Of a DNA stretch of 45,220 nucleotides, positions 14,570-22,905 are shown in pieces (position 1 is the stretch's first letter; every line of letters begins with the position of its first letter). The DNA is taken from contig JAFRFG010000034.1 in the NCBI GenBank assembly GCA_017434455.1, positions 1 to 45,220 on the forward strand, read 5' to 3'. Source of the DNA: Thermoguttaceae bacterium (GTDB taxonomy: Bacteria > Planctomycetota > Planctomycetia > Pirellulales > Thermoguttaceae). The position numbers and the translations under genes are program-made. The notes beneath the pieces are model-generated. The model was not told where the DNA came from and made no database searches. It was given only the letters and a program-made list of their open reading frames with translations.

Positions 14570-14600
14570 CCGCGGCACCGCTTCTTTCAAGGTGCCGCGG
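14570..14600 (+). other. GC-rich hairpin between hcp and the large membrane protein gene
   Basis: CCGCGGCACC pairs perfectly with GGTGCCGCGG around an 11-base loop, 19 bases after the hcp stop. There is no T-run, so it may be a processing or stability element or a weak terminator. Confidence 0.5.
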
Positions 14601-14624
14601 ACCGTTCCCGGAGCTTAATCCAAG

Positions 14625-17600
14625 ATGGATGAGTCCCCCCAAGAAGACTCCCGCCGAGTTGGCGACGGATTGCCCGAAGGCCATGACGGCTCGCCCGAGG
14701 ATCGTCTCCTTCGCCGGATCGATCGGACCCGCGGCGAGGTCCGCCGGGTCGAGTTTTTCTCGACCCTCACGGCCCTTTTAACACTTTCCGGCGGGTTTCT
14801 TCTTGTGGGGATCGTTCTCGATCACCTCTTCCGCGACGGGCTGCCGGTGCGATGGCGCTGGATTTACGCGCTTTCGGCGGCGGCGGTTCTTCTGGCCTAT
14901 TTTCTCAAGCGGCTGATCGTCTCGGCGACCCGCCGGGTCAATCCGCTCTACGCGGCCGACGTTCTCGAAAAGAATCTCCCCGAGGTCAAAAACGGCCTGA
15001 TCAACTGGCTGACCCTCCGATCGCGCCCGGCGCGCGGCGGTGTCGAGCGGGCGGTTCGGCACGCCCTGGCCTCGCAGACGGCCGATCACCTCGAGGCGCT
15101 CCCCGGCGAGTCGGTCGTCGATCACGCGCCGGTGATCCGCTGGGCCGCGGCGCTGGCGGTGGTCGCCGCGCTGGTATCGCTTTACTTTGTCTCGGCTCCC
15201 AAGAGTCCCTTTGTCTCCGCGGCCCGCATTCTGCTCCCCTCTCTCGACTGGGCCGCCCCTCAGGCGATCGAATTCCTCGAAATCGAGCCGGGGAACGGTT
15301 CGGTCTATTACCGAACCCCTGTTGCCTTCCGTGCCCGCGTGGCGGGGGGAACCCCCGGCGATGTCCGTCTGATCTGGTCGAGCGCCGACCGCCGTCTGGT
15401 CGATCAGGTCGTCCCGATGCAATCGGTCGGCGGCCAGCTCTACGAGCTGACATTCCCGCCGGAAGGGACCGGGATGACCGAATCGATCCTCTATCGCATC
15501 GCGGCGGGCGCCGGCAGGTATGAGAGTTTTTCCGAGACCTTCCGCTTGGAGGTTCGCCCGCCGCTGACCTTCGACGTCGAAAAGGTCGAACTCACTCCCC
15601 CTCCGTACACCGGGGCGGGAACCGTCACGCAGGAGGCCAACGGTACTATCCGGGCGTTGCCCGAAACGGAGGTGACGATCACCGGCCGCGCCAGTGAGCC
15701 CCTTTCCAAGGCGTTCTGGGTTCCCGATTTTTCGACCAGCCGCGCGGCGGTGATGACAATCGATTCCGGTGATCCCAACCTGGCAAGTTATCGCTTCCGG
15801 CTCAAAGCCAAGCAGGGGAAAGCGTCCGATACCGCGCTCGTTCCCGAGGCGCGGAGCTATCAGTTGTTGGCCAGCGACGCCGAGGGAGTTCGGTCGATCG
15901 ACGATCCGCAGAACCCGCAAAACGGTCTGCCGATCTGGGGTATCGAGCTGCTGGAGGACCTTGCCCCGACGATCGATTGGGCCGACGACCTTCCGCGCGA
16001 ATCGCACCTGCCGCTCAACGCCCGCTGTCCGGTCAGCGTCAAAGCGGCCGATCCCGATTACGGTATCCGTCGGGTGACGCTCTTCATCGAGCGACGTCAG
16101 GTGCAGGGGGAGGAGCACCTCGAGGAATCGATTCCCCCCATCGAGCTGATCGACCCGGTGATCCCCGCCGGCCCGGTTCCGAATTCCAAAGAGGTGACGC
16201 TCACCGCGGCGATCGCGCCGCTGGCCCTGGGGCTCGGCACCGACGATATCGGCCAAGAGTTTGAGTATTACGCCGTCGCCGAGGATACGCTTCTTCCCGA
16301 ACCGAACCGCGCGCAGACCGCGAAGCGGAGTTTTACGCTGCAGGCGTCCGATCTGAATCTCCCCGAAGGTACGGCCGAGGAAGAGAAATCTGACGAGCAG
16401 GGGGAATCGGACGGTCAGGGAGAACAGGGCCGGGAAGGTACCTCCGACGGTCAAGGCCAGGAAGGCCAGGAGGGCCAAGAGGCGGAAGGCCAAGGCCAGC
16501 GGCAGGACGGCCAGCAGCAGGACGCCCAGGGCCAAGAAGGGGAAGGCGAAGGCCAGCGGCAGAATGAGAATCAGCCCGGCCCCCAAGAGGGGGGACAGGA
16601 CGATCAACCCGGTGAAGGCGGCCGGGAAGGGGATCAAAACCCCGGTGAGGACCCCTCCGGCGGCGAACAGCAAAGCGCCGGTCAGCAGCAAGACGAAAAC
16701 TCCGGCGGTTCTTCCCAAGGCGAGGGGCAGGAGCAAACCTCCCAGGGTCAGGGGGAATCGTCGAGCGATAACACCGATCCAAACGCCCGTCACGGCGACG
16801 GGGGGGAAGGGGCGTCCGACGGCGATAACACCGAAGGTGAAAATACCGACGGCGGCGGCACCGGTAACGACGCCGACGACAACGATGCCGACGACAGCGA
16901 CACCGACAACAACGACACTGAAAGCGGCGCCGGGGGTAATTCCGGCAGTAATCCCGCCGGCGCGGGGGAAGGGGACGGCGATGTCGATGAATCTCCCCAA
17001 AGCGAGCCGATCGACCCGATCACCGACGCCGCCGAGGCGTTCGATAAGATTCTCGACCACCTCCAGCGGACCGAAGGGGTCTCGCCCGACGCGGATCTGC
17101 CCACAAACGACAGCTCGAACTACCACGAAGAGCCGGTGGATGATCCCGACTCGCTCCCGAACTCGGATTCTCAGGCGCCCGACGACGCGCCGCGGCAGCA
17201 CGGTTCGGGCACCCCTCCGGCCGGCGCGCCCCGCGAAAAGGGGGACGTTGATCCCAGCGGGAACAACTATATGGCGACCGAAGGCCAAGCAGGTGAGGGG
17301 ACCGTCCCCGACGATGCCCAGGTCACCTTGGATCCCGATCTGAATCCGTCCGGGACACCCGCTTCCGAGGACGAGCGCCGCGGCGCGCTCGACTCACAGA
17401 GCACCAACCCAAACGCTTCGGCCGAAGGGGCGGTCCCCGATCCGACGGGGAGGAAAGATCCCTCCTCGGGGCAGTCGTCAGACCAAAATAAAAGCGCCGA
17501 CGACGGTGCTCCCCAGCCCAATGCCGGCGACGGCGGCGAAGGCGATGCCGGCCAGCGGAACGATACCCCCGGCGACAACAGCGAGGGGGACAGCTCCGGC

Positions 17601-18140
17601 GAGTCGACCCCCGGCCGGCAGGGGAAAACCTCGGATCGTCCCAACGACAGCCCGTCCGCCGAGCGGGGACACCAGGGCGCCGGCGGGGCGATGGCCGGGG
17701 ATCTGGAGGACGGCGCCGCCGCGGGGCGCGCCGACGCGGTTCATTTGGCCTACTCCGAAAAGGCGACGACGCTGGCACTGGAGCATCTGGAAGATCAGCT
17801 GCAAAACGGGGTCGACCCGGAACTCCTCAAAGAGCTCGGCTGGTCGAAAGAGGAGCTCAAAGAATTCCTCCGCCGCTGGCAGGCGATGAAGGCCGCCGCC
17901 GAAACTCTGCCGGCCGACTCTCCCGAGCGCCGGCAGTACGACGAACAGCTGCGCGATATGGGGCTTTGGGAAGAGTGGGATCCCCTGCGCCAAAAGGCCG
18001 CCGGGGACGAAAACCGCCGCGCCTCCGAGGTAAATACCGGCCGGAGGGTCGAGCCCCCGGCGTACTACGCCGATCGTTTCCGCGCCTATACCGAGGGGCT
18101 CTCCCGCTCGAAGAAAGCCGCGCCCCCCAAGGGGCGTTAA
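14625..18140 (+). CDS. Large membrane-anchored protein, DUF4175-like, with giant low-complexity linker
   Basis: An 1171-residue protein that resembles large planctomycete membrane proteins often annotated DUF4175 or hypothetical. Predicted membrane helices lie at about 42-69, 77-98 and 168-190. An extracytoplasmic beta-rich region follows to about 575, with Ig-like repeats (VEKVELTPPPYTG, LEDLAPTIDWADD, VKAADPDYGIRRVTLFIE). From about 582 to 1030 runs a linker of almost only Gln, Gly, Glu, Asp, Ser, Asn and Pro. A short helical domain closes the protein (AVHLAYSEKATTLALEHLEDQL... to ADRFRAYTEGLSRSKK). The ribosome-binding site is weak (GGAG, spaced widely), so the start is uncertain. It follows hcp by 74 bases with a hairpin between and converges on mscS across a terminator. 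Function is unknown; the architecture suggests an anchored cell-envelope protein spanning the periplasm. Confidence 0.85.
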   Translation: MDESPQEDSRRVGDGLPEGHDGSPEDRLLRRIDRTRGEVRRVEFFSTLTALLTLSGGFLLVGIVLDHLFRDGLPVRWRWIYALSAAAVLLAYFLKRLIVSATRRVNPLYAADVLEKNLPEVKNGLINWLTLRSRPARGGVERAVRHALASQTADHLEALPGESVVDHAPVIRWAAALAVVAALVSLYFVSAPKSPFVSAARILLPSLDWAAPQAIEFLEIEPGNGSVYYRTPVAFRARVAGGTPGDVRLIWSSADRRLVDQVVPMQSVGGQLYELTFPPEGTGMTESILYRIAAGAGRYESFSETFRLEVRPPLTFDVEKVELTPPPYTGAGTVTQEANGTIRALPETEVTITGRASEPLSKAFWVPDFSTSRAAVMTIDSGDPNLASYRFRLKAKQGKASDTALVPEARSYQLLASDAEGVRSIDDPQNPQNGLPIWGIELLEDLAPTIDWADDLPRESHLPLNARCPVSVKAADPDYGIRRVTLFIERRQVQGEEHLEESIPPIELIDPVIPAGPVPNSKEVTLTAAIAPLALGLGTDDIGQEFEYYAVAEDTLLPEPNRAQTAKRSFTLQASDLNLPEGTAEEEKSDEQGESDGQGEQGREGTSDGQGQEGQEGQEAEGQGQRQDGQQQDAQGQEGEGEGQRQNENQPGPQEGGQDDQPGEGGREGDQNPGEDPSGGEQQSAGQQQDENSGGSSQGEGQEQTSQGQGESSSDNTDPNARHGDGGEGASDGDNTEGENTDGGGTGNDADDNDADDSDTDNNDTESGAGGNSGSNPAGAGEGDGDVDESPQSEPIDPITDAAEAFDKILDHLQRTEGVSPDADLPTNDSSNYHEEPVDDPDSLPNSDSQAPDDAPRQHGSGTPPAGAPREKGDVDPSGNNYMATEGQAGEGTVPDDAQVTLDPDLNPSGTPASEDERRGALDSQSTNPNASAEGAVPDPTGRKDPSSGQSSDQNKSADDGAPQPNAGDGGEGDAGQRNDTPGDNSEGDSSGESTPGRQGKTSDRPNDSPSAERGHQGAGGAMAGDLEDGAAAGRADAVHLAYSEKATTLALEHLEDQLQNGVDPELLKELGWSKEELKEFLRRWQAMKAAAETLPADSPERRQYDEQLRDMGLWEEWDPLRQKAAGDENRRASEVNTGRRVEPPAYYADRFRAYTEGLSRSKKAAPPKGR

Positions 18141-18149
18141 TCCTCGCAC

Positions 18150-18182
18150 AAAAAAAGCCGCCCCCTAGGAGCGGCTTTTTTT
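18150..18182. terminator. Bidirectional intrinsic terminator
   Basis: AAAGCCGC and GCGGCTTT form the stem around CCCCTAGGA, flanked by A and T runs. It separates the convergent membrane-protein and MscS genes. Confidence 0.93.
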
Positions 18183-18204
18183 ACGGCCGGGCAAAAACGG
18201 TTCT

Positions 18205-20574
18205 TTAGCCCGCCCGGCGGAAGAAGTTGCGCTTTTTCAGGACTTCCTCGGTCTTGCGGCTGAGCGGTTCGGTCACACTGCCGCTGATCGTGACCACGTC
18301 ATCCTTCCCGCCTTCGGCCGAGATCGACGCGACAGCGGCGCGTCTGCGCGCGTTTTCGGCCGCCTCGCGCCGATCGATGATCAGCGAGGCGCTGCTGCGT
18401 CCGAACTCGTCCGAAGAAAGGTTCGGGTCGTCATAGCCCTTGTCCTGCGACGGGACGTTGTAGATGGTCTGCGTCGGGAAGGCGAAGCGCACATCCATCT
18501 TTTCGGCCAGACGGAGGATATCCAAAATCAGGGTGCTGCGCGCCTTATACTCGGCCGCGGTATCGGGGACGAGGAAGAAGCAGTTGAGCAGAATATCGAT
18601 CGACGACGCGCTGAACTCGTACGCTTCGACAGAGAACTTATCTTTCCGCGTGAAGTTGTACGACAAGATCAGCTCTTTGATCCCCTCGCAGAACGCCTCG
18701 ATCCGATCCGGCGGGGTGTCGTACTGAACACCGAGCATCGTTTTGTACCGGCGGAAGTGGCGGCGTCCCATATTGTCGATGATCGCCGTGGTCAGCACGT
18801 TGTTCGGAACCGTCACCAGCGAGTTATAGAAGGTCCTGATTCGCGTACTGCGAAGACCGACGACCTCGACCTCTCCCTCGATGTTATTGGTGACGATCCA
18901 GTCGCCGATGACGAACGGGCGGTCCATCAGGACGGTGACCGAGCCGAAGAGGTTGGCGATGGTGTTTTGCGCCGCCAGGGCGATCGCGATACCTCCGATT
19001 CCCATACCGGAGATAATACCGACGGCCGAAAACCCGAACGATTGAAGGATCATGATCATTCCGATCACGACCAAGACGATCTTCATCGCGCGGCTGACCA
19101 GCGGAACCAAGATCTCATCGAGCCGCGACTTGGTTTTGAGCAGATACTTCCGCGACGACAGGGCGAGGATATCGATGAATCTCAAACCGGTGATGACGAA
19201 CATCGCGATGGCCAGAATCTTGATCGGGCTCCCCATCAGCCCGACAATCTTCGGCGGCACATGGGCCCCCAGAAGGCCGATGTACCAGACCACGTATGTC
19301 ACGAACCAACCGACCGGGCGCCAGGTTTTTTTCGAAATTTTATATTCCGAAAGGTCACGGCTCATCAGGTGGAACGAGGTGATCGTCATGTAGTAGAGCC
19401 CCGTCGAGCAGAGCAGCCCGATTCCGTAGCCGATCACCAACACCAAAAGCAGGAGTACCCACTGTATGCGGCGCAGTCCCAACGTGCTTCTAAACCACCA
19501 GTCGGGGATGGACCGCAAGACAGGGAGTCGGTAGAAGATGGCCGGGCGGAGGTCTTTGACCTCTTCGAGCATGGCCGGGATATTATCGATGGTATCGGCG
19601 CTGAAGACGAATTTCCCATCCTGTTTCACCAGGAAGAGCGGATCGTACTGCGCGTTCGGCTGATAGCGGTAGCCGTGGATGTTCTCCTCGTCGGGAAGAA
19701 GGTCCGGGTTCGGTTCCGACAGGCGGTTCAGCACATCGAAGAGCTGGTAGGCGAGCGCCTGCTTTTCGATCTCGTTGATTCCCGGCTTGTTCGAGAAGTC
19801 CATAATTTTGACGGCCTTCCCATAATCTTGGATCTCGGCCGACTTCAAAAAGTAGCTCAACGCCAGGCGCGGGGTTTTGGTTTGCGAGATCAAGACCGCC
19901 TTTTCGACTTCGGCCTCGGTCGGCTCCGTGCCGGAAGCGGCCGTGTCGGGACCCTTCGCGTCGGGGACGACGACCACCTGAACCGGAGGACGGGGCATCC
20001 GTTTGCGGCGGCCGTCGGACCCCTGATCGGAATCCGAGTCGGAAACCGGCCCGACGGCGGCTGGCGGAAATCCCTGCGGAATGGGAAGAACCGGCAGCGA
20101 GCCCAAACCGGCCGGCGGCGGAATTTCTTCCGCCTCGTCGTTACTGTTTCCTTCCAGCTGACGTACTTCCTCACGGGTGAGAGTACGGCTTAAATCCCCA
20201 ACTTGTCCGCTGTCCGAATCGGTGGCGCCGTCGGTCTGATCGGCGGCGGTTTCCTTTTGTTCTTGGGCCGATTCCTCCGTCGAAGTCTCGGCTTTCTCCT
20301 GTGTGCCGACGATCGGCTGATCGAGCATGTCCGCCGCTGCCGAGGCGATCAGCGCCGCGTCCGTCTCGGCGACGGCGCCGGGATGCGGCAGTACCTGAAG
20401 GGACGGCGTCTGCGGCACTTCCAGAGAACGAGAGATCGTGCCGTCCTGAGTGACAGGTGCCGGGAGCGGTGCCGCGGAGGGGTCCTGAGCCGGGAGAACC
20501 CCTCCGGCGTGTATGTATATAAGCGCCAGGGCGGCCCAAGATATCAGCGCCCGCGCTGTTTTAACGGTATCCAT
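18205..20574 (-). CDS. MscS-family mechanosensitive channel with long N-terminal region
   Basis: A 789-residue inner-membrane protein. After a signal-like hydrophobic stretch (5-24) comes a Pro/Ser/Asp-rich periplasmic segment (to about 210) and a helical region (about 215-330, ISQTKTPRLALSYFLKSAE). Membrane helices follow at about 365-395, 420-470 and 495-530. The MscS core is clear: the pore helix GIGGIAIALAAQNTIANLFG near 520-535, then DRPFVIGDWI, GEVEVVGLRSTRIRTF and VTVPNNVL, hallmarks of the middle beta domain. The C-terminus adds about 60 charged residues. Such channels release solutes on hypo-osmotic shock. The frame is open to 20604, but the ATG at 20574 has AAGGA nine bases upstream and is preferred. 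Confidence 0.93.
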   Translation of the reverse strand: MDTVKTARALISWAALALIYIHAGGVLPAQDPSAAPLPAPVTQDGTISRSLEVPQTPSLQVLPHPGAVAETDAALIASAAADMLDQPIVGTQEKAETSTEESAQEQKETAADQTDGATDSDSGQVGDLSRTLTREEVRQLEGNSNDEAEEIPPPAGLGSLPVLPIPQGFPPAAVGPVSDSDSDQGSDGRRKRMPRPPVQVVVVPDAKGPDTAASGTEPTEAEVEKAVLISQTKTPRLALSYFLKSAEIQDYGKAVKIMDFSNKPGINEIEKQALAYQLFDVLNRLSEPNPDLLPDEENIHGYRYQPNAQYDPLFLVKQDGKFVFSADTIDNIPAMLEEVKDLRPAIFYRLPVLRSIPDWWFRSTLGLRRIQWVLLLLVLVIGYGIGLLCSTGLYYMTITSFHLMSRDLSEYKISKKTWRPVGWFVTYVVWYIGLLGAHVPPKIVGLMGSPIKILAIAMFVITGLRFIDILALSSRKYLLKTKSRLDEILVPLVSRAMKIVLVVIGMIMILQSFGFSAVGIISGMGIGGIAIALAAQNTIANLFGSVTVLMDRPFVIGDWIVTNNIEGEVEVVGLRSTRIRTFYNSLVTVPNNVLTTAIIDNMGRRHFRRYKTMLGVQYDTPPDRIEAFCEGIKELILSYNFTRKDKFSVEAYEFSASSIDILLNCFFLVPDTAAEYKARSTLILDILRLAEKMDVRFAFPTQTIYNVPSQDKGYDDPNLSSDEFGRSSASLIIDRREAAENARRRAAVASISAEGGKDDVVTISGSVTEPLSRKTEEVLKKRNFFRRAG

Positions 20575-20603
20575 CGCTGCGATTCCTTTCTTGGCAACGG
20601 ACA

Positions 20604-20647
20604 TGCGGGAATTTTCCGCACTATACGCTTCTTGCCCCGAAAGACAA
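20604..20647 (-). promoter_or_regulatory. Candidate mscS promoter with downstream palindrome
   Basis: On the minus strand TTGTCT (20647-20642) and TATAGT (20625-20620) are 16 bases apart. A near-perfect palindrome TGCGGGAATTTTCCGCA (20604-20620) covers the expected start site and could be an operator. Confidence 0.45.
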
Positions 20648-20732
20648 AGAGCAATTTAGAGGGATAATATATAGGGTGGTAATGGGGGCTGTTTTCGAGG
20701 GAAAAGAAGGGAAAGAAACGAAAGATTTTGCC

Positions 20733-20760
20733 TTGTTTCACTGTTTTACAACGCTATAAT
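20733..20760 (+). promoter_or_regulatory. Promoter of the Kef-type antiporter gene
   Basis: TTGTTT (20733-20738) and a perfect TATAAT (20755-20760) are 16 bases apart. The predicted leader is about 75 bases and holds AAAGGAG before the ATG at 20844. Confidence 0.7.
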
Positions 20761-20843
20761 AGGGCGGTTACTATTGCCCCGTCGGCCCGCTTATATTCCT
20801 AAAGCGGCCCGGCGGGTCCTAAAAGACAAAGGAGTGCCTTTCG

Positions 20844-22652
20844 ATGTCTTTCATATTCCTATTTAACCTGATTATGATTCTCATCGCCGGTCTGATCGCC
20901 GGCATTGTGTCGAAACGATGCGGGTTCCCGATGGTGATCGGTTACCTCGTCGTTGGGGCGCTTATCGGCCAGGGGGGGCTTCAGGGTCTGCTGATGAACC
21001 TGGCGGACAAATATGACCTGATCCCTGAAGAGGAGATTTCCGACCTGGCGGATGACACCACAGGCGTGCGCCTTCCCGGCCTGCTCGACGAAGAGCTGGA
21101 AAGAACCGCCGAAGAGCCCGCCGCGGCCGAGGCCAAGACGGCCGCTCAAAAGACGATCGAATCCGAGGAATTCAAGACCGAGATGATCTCGAAGCTTGCC
21201 GAACTCGGGACGCTGTTTCTGCTCTTTTCGATCGGAATTGAATTCGCCCCCTCGCAGCTGATCACGATGAAGAAATTCCTCTTTATCGGCGGTCCGCTGC
21301 AGATGCTCTGCGTTATTCTGCCGGTCGTCGGGTTCGCGTGGTTCGGGATGGGCGACTGGCGCATCGGGGTGCTGATCGGATGCGCGGTATCTCTCAGTTC
21401 GACGGTTTTAGTCTTTAAGTCGCTGGAGGAGTACGGCCAGTCGAACTCGCCGCTGGGGCTTCGCGCCGTGGCGATTCTGCTCTTTCAGGATATGGCCATC
21501 GCCCCGATTCTGCTCATCCTCCCCCTGATCTTCAACGGTCCGCAAAGCGGGGGGCTCACCGGCGCGATCGCGGTGATGCTGATCAAAGCGGTTATCTTCC
21601 TCTCGGTGGCGGTCGGAATCCGTTACCTCTTTACCCGCCGCTGGCTCGGCGCGCTGCAGGAGATGCACAGCGTGAACCTGATGGTCCTCTTCACGGTGGT
21701 TATCTTCTTTGGGGTCTGCCTGATCGCCTTCACGCTCGATCTGCCGGTTGCCGTCGGCGCCTTTGCCGCCGGCGTGGCGCTGAGCGAGACCCGGCTGACA
21801 CATCAGATATCCGCGCTGATTGTCCCGTTCCGAGAGACGTTCTCGGCGATCTTTTTCGTCTCGCTCGGGGCGTTGTTCGATATTCGAATCCTCTTCCACC
21901 ATCCGTTCTCGACGGTGGGGCTCTTCTGCGGGCTGCTGTTGATCAAGATGGCGGCCGGCGCGATCGCCTTCCGTGTCTTGGGGCTGTCGAGCGTTACCGC
22001 CTCGGCCCTGGGACTGGGAATCGCGCAGTTGGGGGAACTTTCGTTCATCGTCCTGCAGCAGGGGGGCTTCCGCGAGGATCATCCGGACCTTTACCAGCAG
22101 ATGCTCTTTGTCGCGCTGCTGACGATCATCCTCACGCCGCTGTTCCTCAAGATCGCCATACACTATATCCGGCGATCCGGCGGTCAGGCCGAAAACGTTC
22201 CGGTCGAGACGAACGACAGCGAGGTGAGTCTGCCGCCGGCCGAAAAGCACCGCGCCCTGGTCGTCGGTGTGGGACCGATCGGGGTCCGTACCATGACGTA
22301 CCTGCGCGACGCGGGGATGGAAGTCTGCCTCCTCGATATGAATCCGATCAACCTGCAGCCGTACGCGCAGGAGGGGGTTTGGACCCTGGCCGGGGACGCG
22401 ACCGAAAAGTCGATCCTTCAAAAGGCGATGGTCACCCAGATCGATCTGGCCGTGGTGACGATCCCCAGCGATACCTTCACCCCCGAGGTCGTTAAAACGA
22501 TTCGCGCGCTCAACCCCGAGTGTACCATCGTCGCTCGCTGCCGCTACAGTGGGACGGTCGCCGAGCTGAAGAAAAACGGCGCCAACCATGTCACCTGCGA
22601 GGAATCGGAGGCCGGCGGGCACATGGTTTCGGTTCTGAAACTCTACGTCTAA
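20844..22652 (+). CDS. Kef-type cation/proton antiporter with RCK/TrkA-N domain
   Basis: A 602-residue CPA2-family protein. The membrane part (about 1-440) shows the family's repeated hydrophobic helices, including VIGYLVVGALIGQGGL, the segment LAELGTLFLLFSIGIEFAPSQL, and the ion-translocation region DLPVAVGAFAAGVALSET. The cytosolic TrkA-N/RCK domain (about 468-600) starts ALVVGVGPIG (Rossmann GxGxxG) and continues LDMNPIN and AGDATEKSIL. Such proteins exchange K+ or Na+ for H+ under control of a nucleotide-binding domain. Unusual is a hydrophilic insertion of about 60 residues (53-113, rich in Glu and Ala) between an early pair of helices. AAAGGAG supports the start at 20844. Confidence 0.93.
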   Translation: MSFIFLFNLIMILIAGLIAGIVSKRCGFPMVIGYLVVGALIGQGGLQGLLMNLADKYDLIPEEEISDLADDTTGVRLPGLLDEELERTAEEPAAAEAKTAAQKTIESEEFKTEMISKLAELGTLFLLFSIGIEFAPSQLITMKKFLFIGGPLQMLCVILPVVGFAWFGMGDWRIGVLIGCAVSLSSTVLVFKSLEEYGQSNSPLGLRAVAILLFQDMAIAPILLILPLIFNGPQSGGLTGAIAVMLIKAVIFLSVAVGIRYLFTRRWLGALQEMHSVNLMVLFTVVIFFGVCLIAFTLDLPVAVGAFAAGVALSETRLTHQISALIVPFRETFSAIFFVSLGALFDIRILFHHPFSTVGLFCGLLLIKMAAGAIAFRVLGLSSVTASALGLGIAQLGELSFIVLQQGGFREDHPDLYQQMLFVALLTIILTPLFLKIAIHYIRRSGGQAENVPVETNDSEVSLPPAEKHRALVVGVGPIGVRTMTYLRDAGMEVCLLDMNPINLQPYAQEGVWTLAGDATEKSILQKAMVTQIDLAVVTIPSDTFTPEVVKTIRALNPECTIVARCRYSGTVAELKKNGANHVTCEESEAGGHMVSVLKLYV

Positions 22653-22683
22653 GAAGCGGGCCCGATAAGTGTTCCTGACGCTC

Positions 22684-22723
22684 GCGGCTCCGGGAGAGCC
22701 CCTTGCCGCGGCGCCGCTTTTTT
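22684..22723 (+). terminator. Probable intrinsic terminator after the antiporter gene
   Basis: GCGGC (22684-22688) can pair with GCCGC (22713-22717), enclosing a second hairpin GGCTC/GAGCC, and six T follow. It overlaps the promoter of tRNA-Leu(CAA). Confidence 0.5.
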
Positions 22724-22731
22724 GATAGAAT
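22703..22731 (+). promoter_or_regulatory. Promoter of tRNA-Leu(CAA)
   Basis: TTGCCG (22703-22708) and TAGAAT (22726-22731) are 17 bases apart, with the start predicted near 22738, just ahead of the tRNA. The -35 box lies inside the terminator structure of the preceding gene. Confidence 0.7.
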
Positions 22732-22745
22732 AAGCCCCGTCTTAA

Positions 22746-22829
22746 GCCGGATTGGTGGAATTGGCAGACACGAAGGACTCAAAATCCTTTGCCCGCGAGG
22801 GCGTCCCGGTTCAAGTCCGGGATCCGGTA
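22746..22829 (+). tRNA. tRNA-Leu (anticodon CAA)
   Basis: An 84-base class II tRNA: acceptor GCCGGAT/ATCCGGT (G-U at 1-72), anticodon stem AAGGA/TCCTT with loop CTCAAAA (anticodon CAA, reads UUG), long variable arm TGCCCGCGAGGGCG and T-loop TTCAAGT. Discriminator A, no CCA. Confidence 0.95.
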
Positions 22830-22842
22830 TTAAATACCCCAC

Positions 22843-22880
22843 AAAAAAACACCGCCTTTTTCCAAGGCGGTGTTTTTTTT
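22843..22880. terminator. Bidirectional intrinsic terminator
   Basis: CACCGCCTT (22850-22858) pairs with AAGGCGGTG (22864-22872), with a run of A before and eight T after. It ends tRNA-Leu(CAA) and, from the other side, the tig transcript. Confidence 0.95.
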
Positions 22881-22905
22881 CGTCAGCGGCGGCAAACCGT
22901 TCGCC

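Noticed and set aside
14778..17288. An 836-codon open frame antisense to the large membrane protein gene
   Set aside because: It is opposite a GC-rich gene whose own frame has membrane helices and Ig-like repeats; the antisense product has no recognisable domain or ribosome-binding site and arises from codon bias.
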